Positions 23,401 to 38,500 of a stretch of DNA of 64,000 bases are shown one piece after another; within the stretch, counting starts at the first letter, position 1, and every line of letters starts with the position of its first letter. The position numbers and the translations under genes are program-made. A model generated the notes under the pieces. It was given only the letters and a program-made list of their open reading frames with translations, was not told the origin of the DNA and did no database searches. The stretch is from Cristatella mucedo (Eukaryota > Bryozoa > Phylactolaemata > Cristatellidae), in the NCBI GenBank assembly GCA_009760855.2, contig WPIO01000029.1:3874001-3938000 (forward strand), given 5' to 3'.

Positions 23401-26400
23401 GAACACATCTATGCCAAGCCATGTTTGGGACCATTTGGTCAAGCTAGTGGGCATACAGCCCCCTCATCTTTCAGTCCACTGTTCTTTGTGCCAACTGCAA
23501 TTGTCTTTGAGGCATGCTTACGCTTAAATGGTCTTGTTGAGTGCGTGCAATGCCGAGATGTCAATGGTTCGTTCCCCGTGCCTGGCATACCCATTGCTTC
23601 CACAAAAGCAGCCGGCTGTGCAACCCTGAGGTTTGCTGCTAGTAAACTGCCCGGAACTGTTTAGTGCCGTAGCAGTTGCTCGGACTACCTGTCTACTCGG
23701 ACTACCGGACTACTGTCGCTACCGTCACTGCAAGCTCGAAATTGGTCGTGTTCGTAAGAGAGCCGACCTCTTGTTCGGATGTTTATTTTTCCGCGGTGAA
23801 ATTGTTTGGTCTCGAATTGTTCATTGCTAGATTGACGGAAAATATCAATTAGAATTTCTCACAGCTACCTAGAGATAGGCATGGTATGTATTGCATTGCC
23901 ATGGTTCTAGAACCCGTGAAAGATCACGAGATATAACACTCGGATTTGCATTGATGAGTTTAAAAATAAATGGTCCATATTCAGTGATAAGATCAAGCTG
24001 AGCTCCCACTGAGGCTTCGTTGTTTCCCTCGTCACCCGTAGCATAATATACCTAAAGCCCAAAATATTACCTTTTAGTTCCCCTGTAATTGTTGGCGCAT
24101 TCGACATTGTTATAAAGAGGTTTAATCAATCTGCCGCTCATGTTGCCATATCCCTGCGATTTCTATTAGTCCGGAACTGTCTTGTTATCTGCTGTTCAGG
24201 AAAGCTGCGCTCCGATTGGCTCGTGCCTAGCAGCAGGAATGCTGCACCCTGATTTGCTAGCCAAGGTGGGGGGGAGGCACCCCAACCTGGAACCAGCCGC
24301 GACTACAGTTTGGCGCCGGCACTGCCACAGGCTGGGGTATACACTCTCGCATAACGATCTCTACTCGGATCCGTTGCCATAATTATCGGCCTGACTTTCG
24401 CCATCTCCTTGTCTTGCAGCCCAGCATGTTGGAAGTCGGCCTTTTGTCGGCTGTGTTGAAGTCACCCGTGGCAGGGGCGAGTTATAAGAGTGGACGTTTT
24501 CTTTTGAAGTTGCTGCAGCCTGACAAATTGGGATTGCTTAGAAAATTCAGCTGAGAGAAGCTAGGGAAACTTATGTTTTGTTATCGTCTTCCAGAAGAAT
24601 AGTTCCACTGTGACAACAATGTTTAAATATGTTGTCGGGAATCTTCCTGGCAGTGAATTTGAGGGAATGACAATTACCATACCTTCCACGTTTTTCAAGC
24701 CGCAGCTATGAATCAAAACCGTATTCTTATCACAGTTGTGATGATGGAAAATCTGTAGTTTTTATAACGGTGGCGATAGCCATGTATTCGTTAAGCATCC
24801 TAAGCTCAACGCTCACTGGCTTCTCATTAGTCTCTTGTTGTTACTATATTCGAAGGGAATCTCTCTTTAGTTGAGCTTCTTATGTGCTACGTGCGACGCT
24901 CAGCTTTTTAATCGGTCTGTTTCTTGCTGCGTTAGATGGAAGTAACGTTTGCTCCGAGCTTCTAATGTGCATCGCTTGGTAGCTTCCGCTTCGGCCTCTT
25001 ACTATTGCTACACTTGACAAAAGTTGCATTTATGTGAGATTTTCTAGAGTGTGACCACTGGCTTTCTCTGCTGCTTGTCTCACGTTCTAGTTTGCGATAG
25101 TTGTCCATATATTGAGCGCTCTTAGCTATTTTGGATACGCCTTTTGTTTAAGAAAATCAGACGAAGAAAATCGTTGGAAGCAAGTGAAGTAAGAGGTAGT
25201 GATTTTTTAGCACAAACCTCTATATCTATGATAAGGCTGCTACCATGTCAGGCGCCAACCTTTTTCTCGCAAGGGAGCCCCTTTGCTACTCACTACCTCA
25301 ACTGCTCTCGTGACTCTGCTATGCTTCCTGCTTTCTCTTTGTTGCGTGAGACGAAGTCTGTTGGCTACCGAATGCGTACCGAAAGCCGCTTAGGCTGTGA
25401 GTTCGCTATACAAAACTCTCCTGCGTAACACCCACACGGTCTTTATGACTTTGTGGAGTTACTGACGGAGATACATTACATTACATTACATTACATGACT
25501 GTGGCACTTGTGATTGGTGGCTTGTGTTTGGTAGCTTGTGTTTCAGCTTTTGCCTGACTTGGCCATGAAGTAATCTCACCACTACCTTAGGTATAGGAGC
25601 GTTCCCAGATTTGGCGACATAGGTCTAAGACAAGGAAAATTGCAGGAAGAAAGCCTAAAGGCATCAGTTTACTCACTCTCAGTAAAGGCACCAGGTTGCT
25701 CACTCTCACTTGTTGGCGGGCACGTTTGTGTAAAAACCACATACCCATTTGAGCTGCTTTTTTGCCTGTATGCCGAGTGGTGCTTCTATACAGCTTTGAC
25801 ACAACAGGCTTTAGCCAGTGACACTCGTTATCTGATTTTTGATGCTGCAACTTAAATGCGAGTGCACTTATTTGTGTGTGTGTGCTGACAATGTGTTGTA
25901 GACCCCTCAGCTGCAAGCTCGTTTGATCATTTAACTCCTGAGCATTCTCCTACAAATGAGCAGTTGTACATGTCTGACCAGGAGATTGGTGGCATGGGTA
26001 CTGCAGACGATCAAGATCAGGAGGAGATGGATTCTGAGGAAGAGCTACTGGCTGAAGACATAATCACTACAGACATGGTAAGTTAGAAGTTTTCAAAATT
26101 AGCGCTATTGTGCAATAGTTACATAGCTGTAGATTGAATTTCTTTGGCCTTAGTGTACTCGAAGAGAACACTTCTCCGGGTTGATGGCAAATATCTGCTA
26201 AACTTGCTTTCAGTAAATACCTCCTGTTGTTGAATGGATCACTTATGGCAAGAAGTCGATCTTTATGTTGTAGACCGGTTACCTAGATTTCGAAGGTGCA
26301 GCTGACGACGGATGGAACTTCCCCGTGGTCTCTTTTAATCCATACCAGTGTGACCTCTCACCTCTATGTGTAGGTTTTTACTTTTATTACTAACCGATCC

Positions 26401-29400
26401 GCACTGGTGCATATCTTATGGTGCATAGTTTTTTTGCCGAGTGGCCATGCTTGTGTTGATTCTGGTATTGCAATGCATGCTGCATGTTGCCTGCTGCCTT
26501 TGGCTGCTATTAACAGGGCCTAACGTTTGGGTAGCAATGGGGCTTACGAGCAGGGCTGGCGGCTATGTCTTCTGAGTTGTTCTTGGGAGGCGTCTTCTGG
26601 GACATTTTCATTAAACGTTTCCTCTTGCTAAAGCAAGGCACCTTCATACACAAGTTTGTATTGTGTACCCAGCTTTTTTAGTGGAGAGGTCTGATTTTTT
26701 GACAGTCGGTGCTGCTACTTAAGGGAGCATGCACATTTTTGCCGAGCTCTTATACTTGTAAGTTGCTGTCAAGATGAAAAATGGTATAGATCGCCGTTGA
26801 TATCTCTGCCGAGTAGGTGACATGTTCTGGATTGATCCCTATGTGGCTCAGTACTGCTGCCAAGTGGCTCTCAATAGGTGCATGTGCTTGCGAGTTGAGT
26901 ACCCATGCAGGCAAATGTAAGCCATCTCTCTCATGCGTTTGCTAGTGCTTTATACCTACCAAGAATGGTGGATCCGGAAATAGCTTGAAGCACTTCTCTC
27001 TCCCAGCCCCCCTCCTCTCAGTGGAACAACGAAGTTCTCTTTGCCCCACCCATAAGTGCCTCATCTATGCTACCAGCCATTTGATTAAGGAACATATCTT
27101 TTGTAAATTTCTTGAAAATCATAATCGTAATCGTAGAGGTCACGACCTTGGTCGTAAAAGATAGGCTTCTAACTCCTGGGCCAAACCAGAGCAGGGCTGG
27201 AGTGCTACTGCTACGCCACTGCACGACTAATTGGCCTGGGCCGTTCATTAAAAATGTAATAATATCCAAGCTAATTCGTACATACACGTGTGCAATACTA
27301 CAGATCGCCTAAGATAGTGTCTTTATTGCATGTGTGCAAGCGTGTGATAGTGGATATGTGCATTATTTCTCACCCCATCCTTTTCTCGTTTTGGATAGTC
27401 CTTCTATAGCCCGGTCTTGACTCAGTATCAACTCGAAAAGCAGCGCCTTTCCGACGAAGCCGACATGCCGGAGACCAGTGCCAAAATTGTTGATGTGGTC
27501 GAAGCATTTCAGCACGCCGAGCATTTTAGCAAGTGAGCTCTGACGCAGCTGCTTCTATTGCTTTTTTTTGCGCTAACAGCGCACCCCATTGCCGCCCTCC
27601 TTGTCTGCTGCTGCTGCTCTTTGTGCTGCTGCAGTGCTGCTTCCGACGAGCAGCTTCACATCCTGCTTGCAGGTGGATCGAAGCCGTCGAGGCGCTGCCG
27701 TCGTTGCTGCCCTCAGGGCTGCCGTTCTTGACCGCCGACCAGCCCTCTCATAGTAAGCTGTGATGAGCGTGCTAGACGTTGGCTTGTGCTTTGTCGGGTT
27801 TGTTGGGCAGCTCGGTTTGCACACACACACGCACGCGGCTCGGTCGCTCGTGTCGGCAGCTGTTTGAGTGCAGCAGCATTTCGCAGGCTGTCCCGTTTCG
27901 TGTTGGATCTAGCTGGACCGTGCTGCTTGTATGTACAGGTACCGTTCTGAGGACGCTGGTCGATTGGACAGTCGAGGGATTGGACTTGAGCAGGGCGATG
28001 CAGCAGCCCGATGCACCATTCAAAGTGCGGCAGCTGAAGATGGGCATAAGGATGGCGGCGGCGCTGTTCAGCTGTGATGAGGAAATCACCTTCTGTTTGC
28101 TGGTATTTCCTGCTGCTCGATGGCACACTGCCTTCTCTTTCTGCAGCTCTTTATGTTGCTGTCTGTTTTGCGGTCAATGTGAGCGTGTTTGGCTTGCCAG
28201 CACAGCCTTGAGATCTCAAACTTCTCATTTCGGTCCTTTCGCCTCGTCTCACTAGTAGCCTTTAGGATGCTTATGCTGAGATGTGAAACACGCATAGGTG
28301 TGGTGTATTGGACTGCTGTACTAGCACGCATCAAGTAGCCGATGATGATCGAAAGCCCGGGTTTTCCTTGATGTATTGTTGTTTCACGTGAGCACTTGAG
28401 CCTTATCATCGGAATGCAGAAGTAGGGCCTAAAATGACGTTTACTGGATGCCACTGCTTTGCAATGATAATAATAATAAATTTAAATAGCTCCAAAGAGA
28501 ACCACATCTCTTTCTAGGCACGGTGCATGCGCCGAAGGGGAAGCAAGCATGGCATGACCTGCCTTGCTACGGATTTTTCTAAGGACTTCAAATAAGAGCC
28601 AAGTTTTTGGATGGGGTTTTACAGGTTTGCCCTATCCCCACCCCCTCATACATTGATGGATCATAAGGAGTATGATCTGCCTTGCTGTTGCAAATTTCAA
28701 TTTGCAATTGTGTGTAACAACTATTGTGGTGTAGCTAGCTATACAAGGAAAAGGGATGGGTATTGTAATTCTCGGGATACGAAGCTGCCACTGCCTGTAC
28801 GACAGGCCCCCCCCCCGTATTCACTTTTTTCTACGATTTTTTGCCAAGCTCTTGAGCTTCCAAACCCTGCATGACCGTCGGAAACAATTTGCTGGCATGC
28901 CCCTCCCATGGTCAATGCAACGATGGTGCAAGGGTGCAGAAGCAGCTGCTGGCGACCTGTTTGCCCAATCCTAGTGAACCGAATGACCTTTTGGGTGGAA
29001 CAATGACTAGCAGCATTTTCTTTTATCTTGGTGTTGCTGGGATGTTTTGATCGTCCCCTACGTCTCGTACCTTGACGGAGGAATCACGTTTTGCATTTCT
29101 GCATGGCAGGAATGTGGTGTCCTGGAACGGCTGATCGACCTGCTTACAGCCGACTGCATGTCTTCATCCATAAAACTGCTAGTACTGCGTGCTGTGGACA
29201 CCTGCACGCAGATGCGATGTGGTGTCGAATGGTTCTTCGGTGTTCACGATCTACAGCAGCAGCTGCTTCGAAACGGCAACCAGCCTGGTGCAAGGGCCAC
29301 CTGCTACCAGCGCTTGCTTGACTTGATCTTAGAGAAGCAGGTAACATCTTAGCGTGTGTGCAAAATATGCAGTGAATTGCTTCTTTTTGCTGTCATGAAT

Positions 29401-32400
29401 TCTTTGAAAGTCCTCGATAAATCTCAATGCTTGCATGGGGATTAAAAAGGGGTTAGTATGCTGGCCTTTGAAGACCGAGGTCATGGGCTCGAGCCCTTCG
29501 GCATATGTGAAGCGCCTGGATAGAGATTCTCATAGGGCACTATGCAAATGAATTGTATATTTTTTTAAGCTAAGCAAGTACATTTTTTGATAGATTTCAT
29601 TTTCCCTCCCTTTATCACCCTTGTTTATTTATGATGGCGGTTTAGTAAATAGCCTCGTATCCGGAGGGGCCATCACATCCCATTTTATTGCAGCAAATAC
29701 TGTAATTATGCTTATGAAGCTGTTTGCAAATCTCACTTAATCATATGTGTCACCTATACCTCGTACAAACCTCAAATCCTTGGGAGATTGTGCATTTAGT
29801 TCATATTCTCCCAAAGCCTGAAACTCCCGACTTGCGTCACGACATCCCCTGACTTGACCACATTTAAAAAGAAATTGAAACACACCTATTCATGACAGCA
29901 TTTAGTCGGTCCCTGTGATTGGTCATTTATGTGCTTTTGCATGCTGACACTGCATGCTGCCACCACACTTGCATGCTGACCGTGTGCATGTCACCCCAAA
30001 CCATGTTATTCATGTTGTTTATCAAGCAATATTCCACTCACCATTCGATCGTGTTTTTTTTGCAGCAATGTAAAGCGCCTAGAAAGAGATTGAGTTCTCT
30101 GAGGGCACTTTATCAAGTGTTTTATTATTATTATTATGTGGTCCTATGTCTTAAAAATGAAATGGTTCAATGCTTGGCTGTTTCTAAAAAAAATTGCTTG
30201 ATCCTGTGGTCGCCAGTGTTTTCATACAAGTACTTGTCCTTTCGCAGCTATCAAACCTCGACACACAAGGATCCAAGTTTTGCTCTTGAGCTCCTATTTT
30301 GGCATTCAGTACTGGATGGTCTAAAAGTAGGGATAGTGAATGCCTAGTGGAAATCTAGTTCGATTGATCAGTCCCGAGAATATTGGTAAGATGTGTTGCT
30401 ACTTGCACCTGATCTTATTTTCTGCTGTCACCCATGTTTTACTTTGGCTCGTTGTCATTCTGTCGATGGAAGCGTTCTGTTTGTATCGTCTTGGTTGTTA
30501 GCAGCATGGTAAGACTTATAGATACTTGAAGTCTCTGGCTCCTATCCAAGGCTTGGGTGTAGGTTTGGCTGTCTGGTTTCGCTTGGCTAAAGGTGTTTGA
30601 CTATTGCTCAAAGAGCCCTCAGTGCTAAAAAATTCAGAAAGCTCCAATTTAGATCATGTAGTGGAGCCTCACTTGGTCTGACTTGCGAAGGTTAGCTCCA
30701 GGTGTTCTGACATTGACAAGCATTTGCTTTCGACCAAGACTTCTAGTTATCTGATAATTGAACAAAGGACCGTTTAGAGCTGTTCTAGTCTTTTGTTGCT
30801 ACACAAAGGAGATTTGAGCTCACTTGCATTAGTAACGAATCTTGATTTAAACAAAGATGGCAGCCCGAATTTTTAAATTGCAGCCATAAGCACGTGTGTG
30901 ACTATATTTGGCTTTGCAACCCCTACACTTTGCAAAACCGTGCGAATATTAGATGTGCTCGTCATGCTGCACCCTAAAAATTGTATGAGGTTCTAAAACT
31001 CACTTTGCAGACGGTTAGAAGAAGCAGTTCATGTCACACTTGCAGATTCTTGTGTATGCATCCCTTGGTACCTGCTAATGTTTTTTACATTTGTTTATCG
31101 GGAGTAATGGCCAGAATTTATTTACCTGGGCCCTAACATACAGAAGCTGTGGATGCCGTGTCCTTTAAGGTATTCACCATTCTAGCATCACCCCAAGAAA
31201 AATCACCTTTTGATATTCTTTAATTGGAGACAGATACTTCGAACTATAATTCTATTTTCAATGTTCGTTAGTTGTCTGAAGTGTAAAAACCGGGTGCAAC
31301 ACTTGCAGTGCTTTAACACAAGGCCCCATAATTATTTTCAGTAGTATTTCAAGCAGCATTTCAGCAGCTGTCATCTTATGTATTAATTTTGCTAATCAAG
31401 AGTATGTAAGACTTTCTGTCACCATTTTCCCCCACACTTGCTGTGACACTACAGACTCCACGTGGTGCATGTGTTGGAGAACGTGCTTCGTTTGCACAAT
31501 TCACTGACTGCCATAACTGAGTTGACATTGTTGCAGATCGCTCGCACGACCGTATCGATATCTGCTCTTCTGCAGAAAGTCCATGCCTTCGATTTACTAG
31601 TTAAACTTCAAGACACGGTGAAAAGGTAATTGTTTTGTCCCTTCTTTCCCTTTCAGTTTTAGAATTCCCGTAATGGTGCTGTGGACTTTAAGAATCATGC
31701 AGACCTGATGCCGTCTTGTTTGCTTGCTCCAGGGTGGCTGTGAGAATGGGTGATGCAGCAAATGCAAGCAAAGAGCTGTCAATGGAGAAAGATGACGGTA
31801 TGGCTGAAGAATGCGATGACGATATGATTGGTGCAGATGATCCGACCACTGATGAGGAACATGAACCTGCATCCGGAGCAGCAGTGGGCACTGCTGCTGC
31901 AGGCTCCTCTGGATTGCAATCGTGCACAAACGTTATACATAACCTGATCTCTGATCGCATCTTGGAAAGTGATGCAGATGTGATCATATCTTGCTTGAAC
32001 GAAGCAACTTTTGTTCTTCGCTCAGCAGAGTCAACAATCGTAAGTATCGACCATATTATTTGCACTTGTCGTTAGGAGATTTCACCTATGCTGGACGTTG
32101 GATGCAAGATTTTGGTAGTTTCGTTCTTAGTGTTCGTGCTGCTAGACAAGAGTTACACAAGGGAACTTTTCAGGTTTCCAACTTGTCGATTGAGGATGAC
32201 TTGGCACTAGTTTCATGAGCCATCTATTGCAAATAATTATTTGTAGGCTCAACCATCCCGAGGCTTGCCTTTGAAGACTCAGTTTGAGGTGAGGTATAAG
32301 CCGTACGATCCCTTTCAAGGGGTTTACCGGATGTTTCATTCATGGTGAGTTGCTGGTGATGCATATGCCTTGGCGTGAGGCGTTTATGTGACCTTAACTG

Positions 32401-35400
32401 GTATAGGTTTGACCTTTGGAGGCTGTGGCAACGTGATAAGATTTGTAGAGAGTTACAGAGCCTAGCAAGGAAGGGTCATTGAATGCTTTTGGTTCAGTTG
32501 AGTTGATTGAAAACCGGTGTATCCATAAATGCTGTTTGGTTGTGGTAGTGGTGTTTTACACCGGTCAAAGGCAGCACTTATTCCACCTGTGAAGGCATGT
32601 CAGGTAGAGGAATTGAGCAGGGGAATGGCGAGGAAGGTGTCTTTTATACAAGCAGCTTCAATATCAGGTTCCTTAAGGTTTTTCGATTTGCTAGTGATTT
32701 TGGATACCGAAGAGGATAAATACTGCAGGCTGAATGAGATCCACATGTGGTCGGATGTGTAGAATTTGACAAAGGTAGGAGCTGACAGCATGCAATTGTA
32801 GGAGAATATTTGATCGAGTGTATGACCTGTTTTGAATATGGCCATGCATATGAGCCATGGGAGAAAATGAATCAGCCTATATAGGAAATTTGGCACCTAG
32901 AGTGTAGTCGGGTCGTCGAGCTGAATGTTTAAATCCACCAGAACAAGAAAAGGACGGTTTGTGGAATGAAATGATGTAAAAAAAACATGAAGTCTTAATA
33001 CTGGGGGATAGGTGACTGCCATCATTGGCAGCTTGCAGCTGGGGGGACTCAGTGCAAGAGAGGCCTGCTTCGAGGGGACTACAAACTGCTTAGAATTCGG
33101 GAAAGAACAAGCGACAATGGCTATGAGTGTTTATTGACCTTTGGGTGTGAAAGAAAGAGAAGCCTGTTGGGGTGGCATCGGTTATTGTCAGGCAGTTAGT
33201 GCAATCCAGACAGGTCTGTCACTGCAAACAAGTCTAGGGCATTATCTATAAGTAATGTTGCATATAGTAGCCGTTTATTGTATATAGAACTGGCATTCCA
33301 TAAGCACATTTTAAGAATGGCCCTGGGGTTGTAGTCGGCTTGATGACTATATGGTTCATTCTATAGAGTCATTCACTGAAGAGCTTGAGCATGAGCATGC
33401 TGGACGGCTTGAAACAGTGCAAGAAATACCGGAGCCACGTCAATAATCTCCTTTCTTAATTTGTTTGGGCTTCCTGTGAGAGATATATCTGTTCCGGTCA
33501 ATATCCCTTCACCCTAGTGAACTTATCTTTTTTGTTCCGGTGTGCTCTGTGCATGCGCCGTTGCATTATTCAGTGCATGACACATACCAGAGTTCTTACT
33601 AACTGTCGGCTAGAAGTGTCATGTTTGCTTTAGCATGCTGGCCTACGTATGATAACTATTTTCTATGTATGCCTTATACCGTGCAAGTCACTAGCCTTTG
33701 TAATGTAATGTAATGTAATGTATCTCCATCTGTAACTCCACAAAGTCATAAAGACCATGTGGGTGTTACGCAGGATAGTTTTGTATAGCGCACTCACAGC
33801 CTAAGCAGCTTTCGGTAGCCAACAGACTTCGTCTCACGCAACAAAGAGAAAGTGGGAAGCATAGCAGAGTCAGGAGAGCAGTTGAGGTAGTGAGTAGCAT
33901 GGAAGTAGCAGCTCAGGACTGCTGAAAAGGATGAGCCACAGTCGGCAGTAGGAGAGTAGTTGTCGTTGTGGAAGAAATTTTTGGGCACTAAGAGTCAGCG
34001 AAGGGAGCAAATGCCCACAGAATGGCTGGCACATGCACACATGGAAGCATTTAATGTGCATACAACCGTATAATAGACACTACGGACAAAACAAACACAC
34101 AGGCTTTTAAAAGGTCTTATCTATTTCAGATACCAAGCTCGACGCTCGTAAGAACTTTGATTTTAGGGAAATCAAGCTCTAGCCCGAAAGTGCGAGTTGT
34201 GCTTGGTGAAAATACAGCACTCAAAGAGCACTGCCACCTGGCTTCTGCAGCAGCAAGAATATTATAGTGGTGCTGACGAATTTCTTCATAGCTCAAGGAG
34301 GCTGATGAAGTGGACAACTTAGTATACTACTAAAATGTCAACGAATCAGTATTGAATAAATGGGCGTTTGGGCTACGAGCTCAAAGAGTACACACAGCCC
34401 GTCTTGTCATGTGGGTGGAGTCTGTTTCGCCAGGCTTACAAGACAAAGTGACTTGCCATCCTTGGTGAAGGAGAGCAAATTTGGTAGTGCCATAGTGAAG
34501 TGAAGGAAAGTAACAGTTGGATGTGGTCTGATGCTGGCCGAACACAGTCTCTATGAATGATATTGCTGTCAGTATCGTGGATATAGCCAAGTTTCTAGCC
34601 AAGGATGGGGACAGGCCATGACTTTGTCAGATGCACCCAATTGCAAAAGCCTGAAGGGGTATGTCTTTAGTGCACTCGGTTCGTCGCACCTCTTGAGATC
34701 GTACAACGGGTCGTGGCCGGTTGCCCCCTTCCCCACCAATGGTCAGTTCAAGGGGTTGAACACAGCCATTACGGCTACTTGCCTCGGCAGTGTTACACCT
34801 TTGTATTGATGATAGTTGATAGATGGATGGATGGATAGATAGATAAATGATAGATATGATTGATGATATATGATTGGATTGGTGATAGTGACCGAGCATT
34901 AATCGAATATTGGCATCAGTGTTGCTTGATCTTTTGTTCTTGGATTGTTCAATTAGCAGCTTTCTGGCAGCCGAGGTATGTCTATTCACGAGCTGTTTTC
35001 GTAATGTAGTGGTCAACTTCAACTAGCTGCATACTTATGCTCATGACGATTTTTTTGGTACATTTTCATTCAGCAAGCTGCTGGAGGCAATATTCGTTTG
35101 CCTGTCGTCACCGATGACATCGACACACGGAGGAATATTTGTTGCTATCCGTGACTTCCTTAGCCAGCTTCTCAAGACCCAGCAAGGTCTACTTTACCTG
35201 TTTCACGCTCCGGAAACTTGCAACGGCATCATCCGCTCGCTGATCCAGACAGGCGTAAGCAAGCGTCGTGCAGCAGATGATGCTGATGTTGTGCGCCCGC
35301 CACCTTGTGCTCACAATGTAACTTGCACGACCGGTCTCGGCGGGGGTCTACTGCTGCTAGTTGGTCACGATGCGTGAGCACACGATGGGTGGCTTTGTAC

Positions 35401-35538
35401 TGCAGGATTTCGAGAAGGATAGCAGCGAGGCAGAGCTGAACGCCAGCCAGCAGCTGGGCCTGCAGCTCATTCACTACCTGCAGGCGCTGCAGTTCATCGA
35501 CGAACTAAAAGAGTATTGGGACAAAGGTATTACGGTTG

Positions 35539-35586
<48 letters not shown>

Positions 35587-38500
35587 TCAGTTTATACTAT
35601 TTCACCGACTGCTCACGTCCACAGCTGCTAAAGCTGCTTTTGGCACTTGCTTTGTCGACGAGTGGCCGTGTGAATCCTTTTTTTTAGACAGCCAGGAATG
35701 CGACGTGGACGATGCAGAGGCAATAGGCATTCTCCACTCGTTGCACATAATGACATTCACGCCGCTGGGCAAGGAAGCCGTGGTGCAGGTTCTCGGCTAC
35801 GATTACAACCTCGAGTCGCTGCTAGCATTCATCTCGGCCACAGGTGGGCGATTTCACTTCGCGCTGTGGCGCCAAGTGCGCTGCTCTGCTTGCTCATGCG
35901 CATGCTTGCCGGCGCGCCGACCTAGTACCGCGTGTTTGCATAGGTGACGACCTCGTCGATTCAAAAATGAAAGAGTCCGTGTGCGCCCGATACACTGCCG
36001 AGCTGCTACAGCTGCTGATGACCTACTCGGAGAATGTCGACATGCTTCAGCGGTTCTCTGGGAAACTCCTGGACATTTGTTCTCAAGGTGACCGGCTTTT
36101 AACCCTGATGCCACTGAATAACTACATATATGCACCAGTTTGCTGGCAAAAAGTGAACCTGTAGGCCACGGGTTAGATAGATCTGACCTTTGAGGATCTG
36201 TTGTACCTGTAGATAGGTCTAAATTTTTACTATCTGGGTGCTGTTTGTACCTAACTTGCCTATACGGTGCGACCAGGAACGGCGTGTCTTACAAGCTCGT
36301 CATTCAAGCTATAATCGCTGCATTACTGATGGCCAACATGGCTAAGTTTTGCCACATTATTCACAGGCCGTGTTCTATTCTCACGAAAAAGTAGGATGAA
36401 TGCGAGTTTGCTGTTCAGCATGTAGTTTTTTGGTGAGCTGCACGTGAAAGTACAGAAATGCATTTTTGGTTAATTTGATTAACACGGCACAGCATGTTAC
36501 TGAGTCGTTTCTGTTGAATGTCCGGGTTTTCGAGCATCCACTGCGCAAACTGGCGTGCCAACTATTAGAGAGGCCTACCAAGTGGCCACATTTTCTGAAG
36601 GAGTGCTGGGGCTTTCGATTGTGCTTCCTTTGCAGCAGATGTAAAGTTCCTAGAAAGAGATTCAGTTCTCCGAGGGTGCTATATCAAATGCATTATTATT
36701 ATTTGTGATTGGATTAGCTATTCTTGGATTTGTCTTTTTTTCTCGAACACAGTAGAAGTCATACTGATTGCTCTCCCTCACTCTGTATTATGCTTTGTGG
36801 CAATCTGGATTTGGTAGACTTCTTTCTAATGTACTTGCTTTAAGATGTACTTTTATGCCGCTGGTAGTGCCATTCTCACCGCTGGGTGTTTCCTTTCATT
36901 TGTGAGTAGAGGTGGCCACCAGGGCGGCAGGCATCCAGGAATGGTTGCAGCCACTCAAAGAGATCTCTGTTCTTGGCTATGAGAGCTTGCCTTCGCTGAT
37001 TAGCTCTCTGAAGACATCAGCTGAAGGCTTACCGGAGATTAGCAAGGCCCTCGTTACGACATTGCGGCTCTTGCGACATTTGGCAGTGCCACCAGAACAG
37101 GCTCTGACAGCTGAGGGTATGTTGATGGTCGATACTGTGAAACACTAAAATGTCTAAGGCTCTAAGGCTTTGCTATTAATGTGCATGGCGCTTTAGAGAA
37201 AATAGAAGCGCTCTGTTGCGAATGAGCCTCTTTTTTGTGGCAGAAGTGCTCCTAAATCTCTTTTCGTTTGCTAGGCTGTCTGCGAAATTTTACAGCAATA
37301 AGTTTAATTTATAATTGTGCCTAAAGTGAGAGCCGAATTTTTAAAGCACTTTAGGACTCTTAAGGACCATCGTGGTGCTTTAAAGCAAGAATGGTATATC
37401 CTGCCGTCATCGGGAGTTATACTGACAGCCTTTCAAGCACTTAAGCCTCAGGACTCGTCCATTTCGAATTGCCGTGCAAAGAATAGTAATAATAATTAGA
37501 TATTCGTATTGTGCTCTAAGAGAACTAAATCTCTCTCTTGGCACTTGACACGTGCTTGAAAGGAAGCACATTAATTGGCTAGTGATAACATGCACAGTGC
37601 CAACAGGCATAAGCATACACAGGACAATTTACACGGATACAGCAAATGCCGTGACGAGCAGGTACGTTGTAGCTTCTCATTAAATGTCAACTCGGGAAGG
37701 GGAGGATGGACGTGGTAACGTCAGTCGAGAGTGAGCTTCAGGCTTTAGGAGTATGCGAACTGAAGGCACGGTCTCTAAAGTACTTGAGGTTGAGTCGAGG
37801 CACAGCTGAACGACTACAATCAGAACCGTTGGTTCGAACTATGCCTAGTCTGAGTGGAAAATAGTTCGTATAGATAGGCTGGAGCTAGAAAATGAAGGAA
37901 ACTTGAACTGAGCGATATAATCTTGAAGTCGAAACGATGCGTGATGGGGAGCCAGCTGTGGTCAGTGAGAAGTGATATAGTGTGGCAACTGCGAAGTTTA
38001 CACCAGACAAGCCTAACTGCAGAGTTTTGCACCGACTGCAAGTGCCTTATTGCACTGGCAGGAAGATCTGTTTGTGAGTTACAGAAGTCGAGAGGGGATG
38101 TTACAGAGGCATGCGCTAATTTGGATTTTGTACCCCTATCTAAACAGGCCCGAACTTATGCAATGTTACGTAGGTGAAAGTAGGAAGACGACTGTGGAGC
38201 TGATGTGGTCTTCTAATGAAAGATCTCTTTGGAACAGGACTCTCTATGGAACAGGACTCGCTAAGTTTGTGCAGTTGCCACAGGAGACATGCTAGCCAAT
38301 TCCAATTTAGTGGCAGAGGTTTTCCAATCTCTGAGTAACTTGGTTTGCCTGTAACTAGTAAGTTGTTTATCGACATTCAATTGGAGAGAGTTTATGGAAG
38401 TGATATCAAAAGGAAAAGCATTGTTTGTAAAAGTGACTCCAGTTAATGTGCCGATGTGTAAAGTGTTCCCAAGTTATGTTGCCGATTCTGAACGTAATTT

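Larger units (their letters stand above)
32345..35073 (+). other. VIRMA intron 15
   Basis: 2.7 kb largely made of mobile elements: a LINE endonuclease relic (32520-33420, minus) and a family C element (33704-33960, minus). It also has GATA/GGAT-type simple repeats (34811-34860). Confidence 0.65.

Noticed and set aside
27779-28255. 158-codon plus-strand frame
   Set aside because: It is intron sequence plus VIRMA exon 11 read in a different frame; the true exon is 27939-28102.
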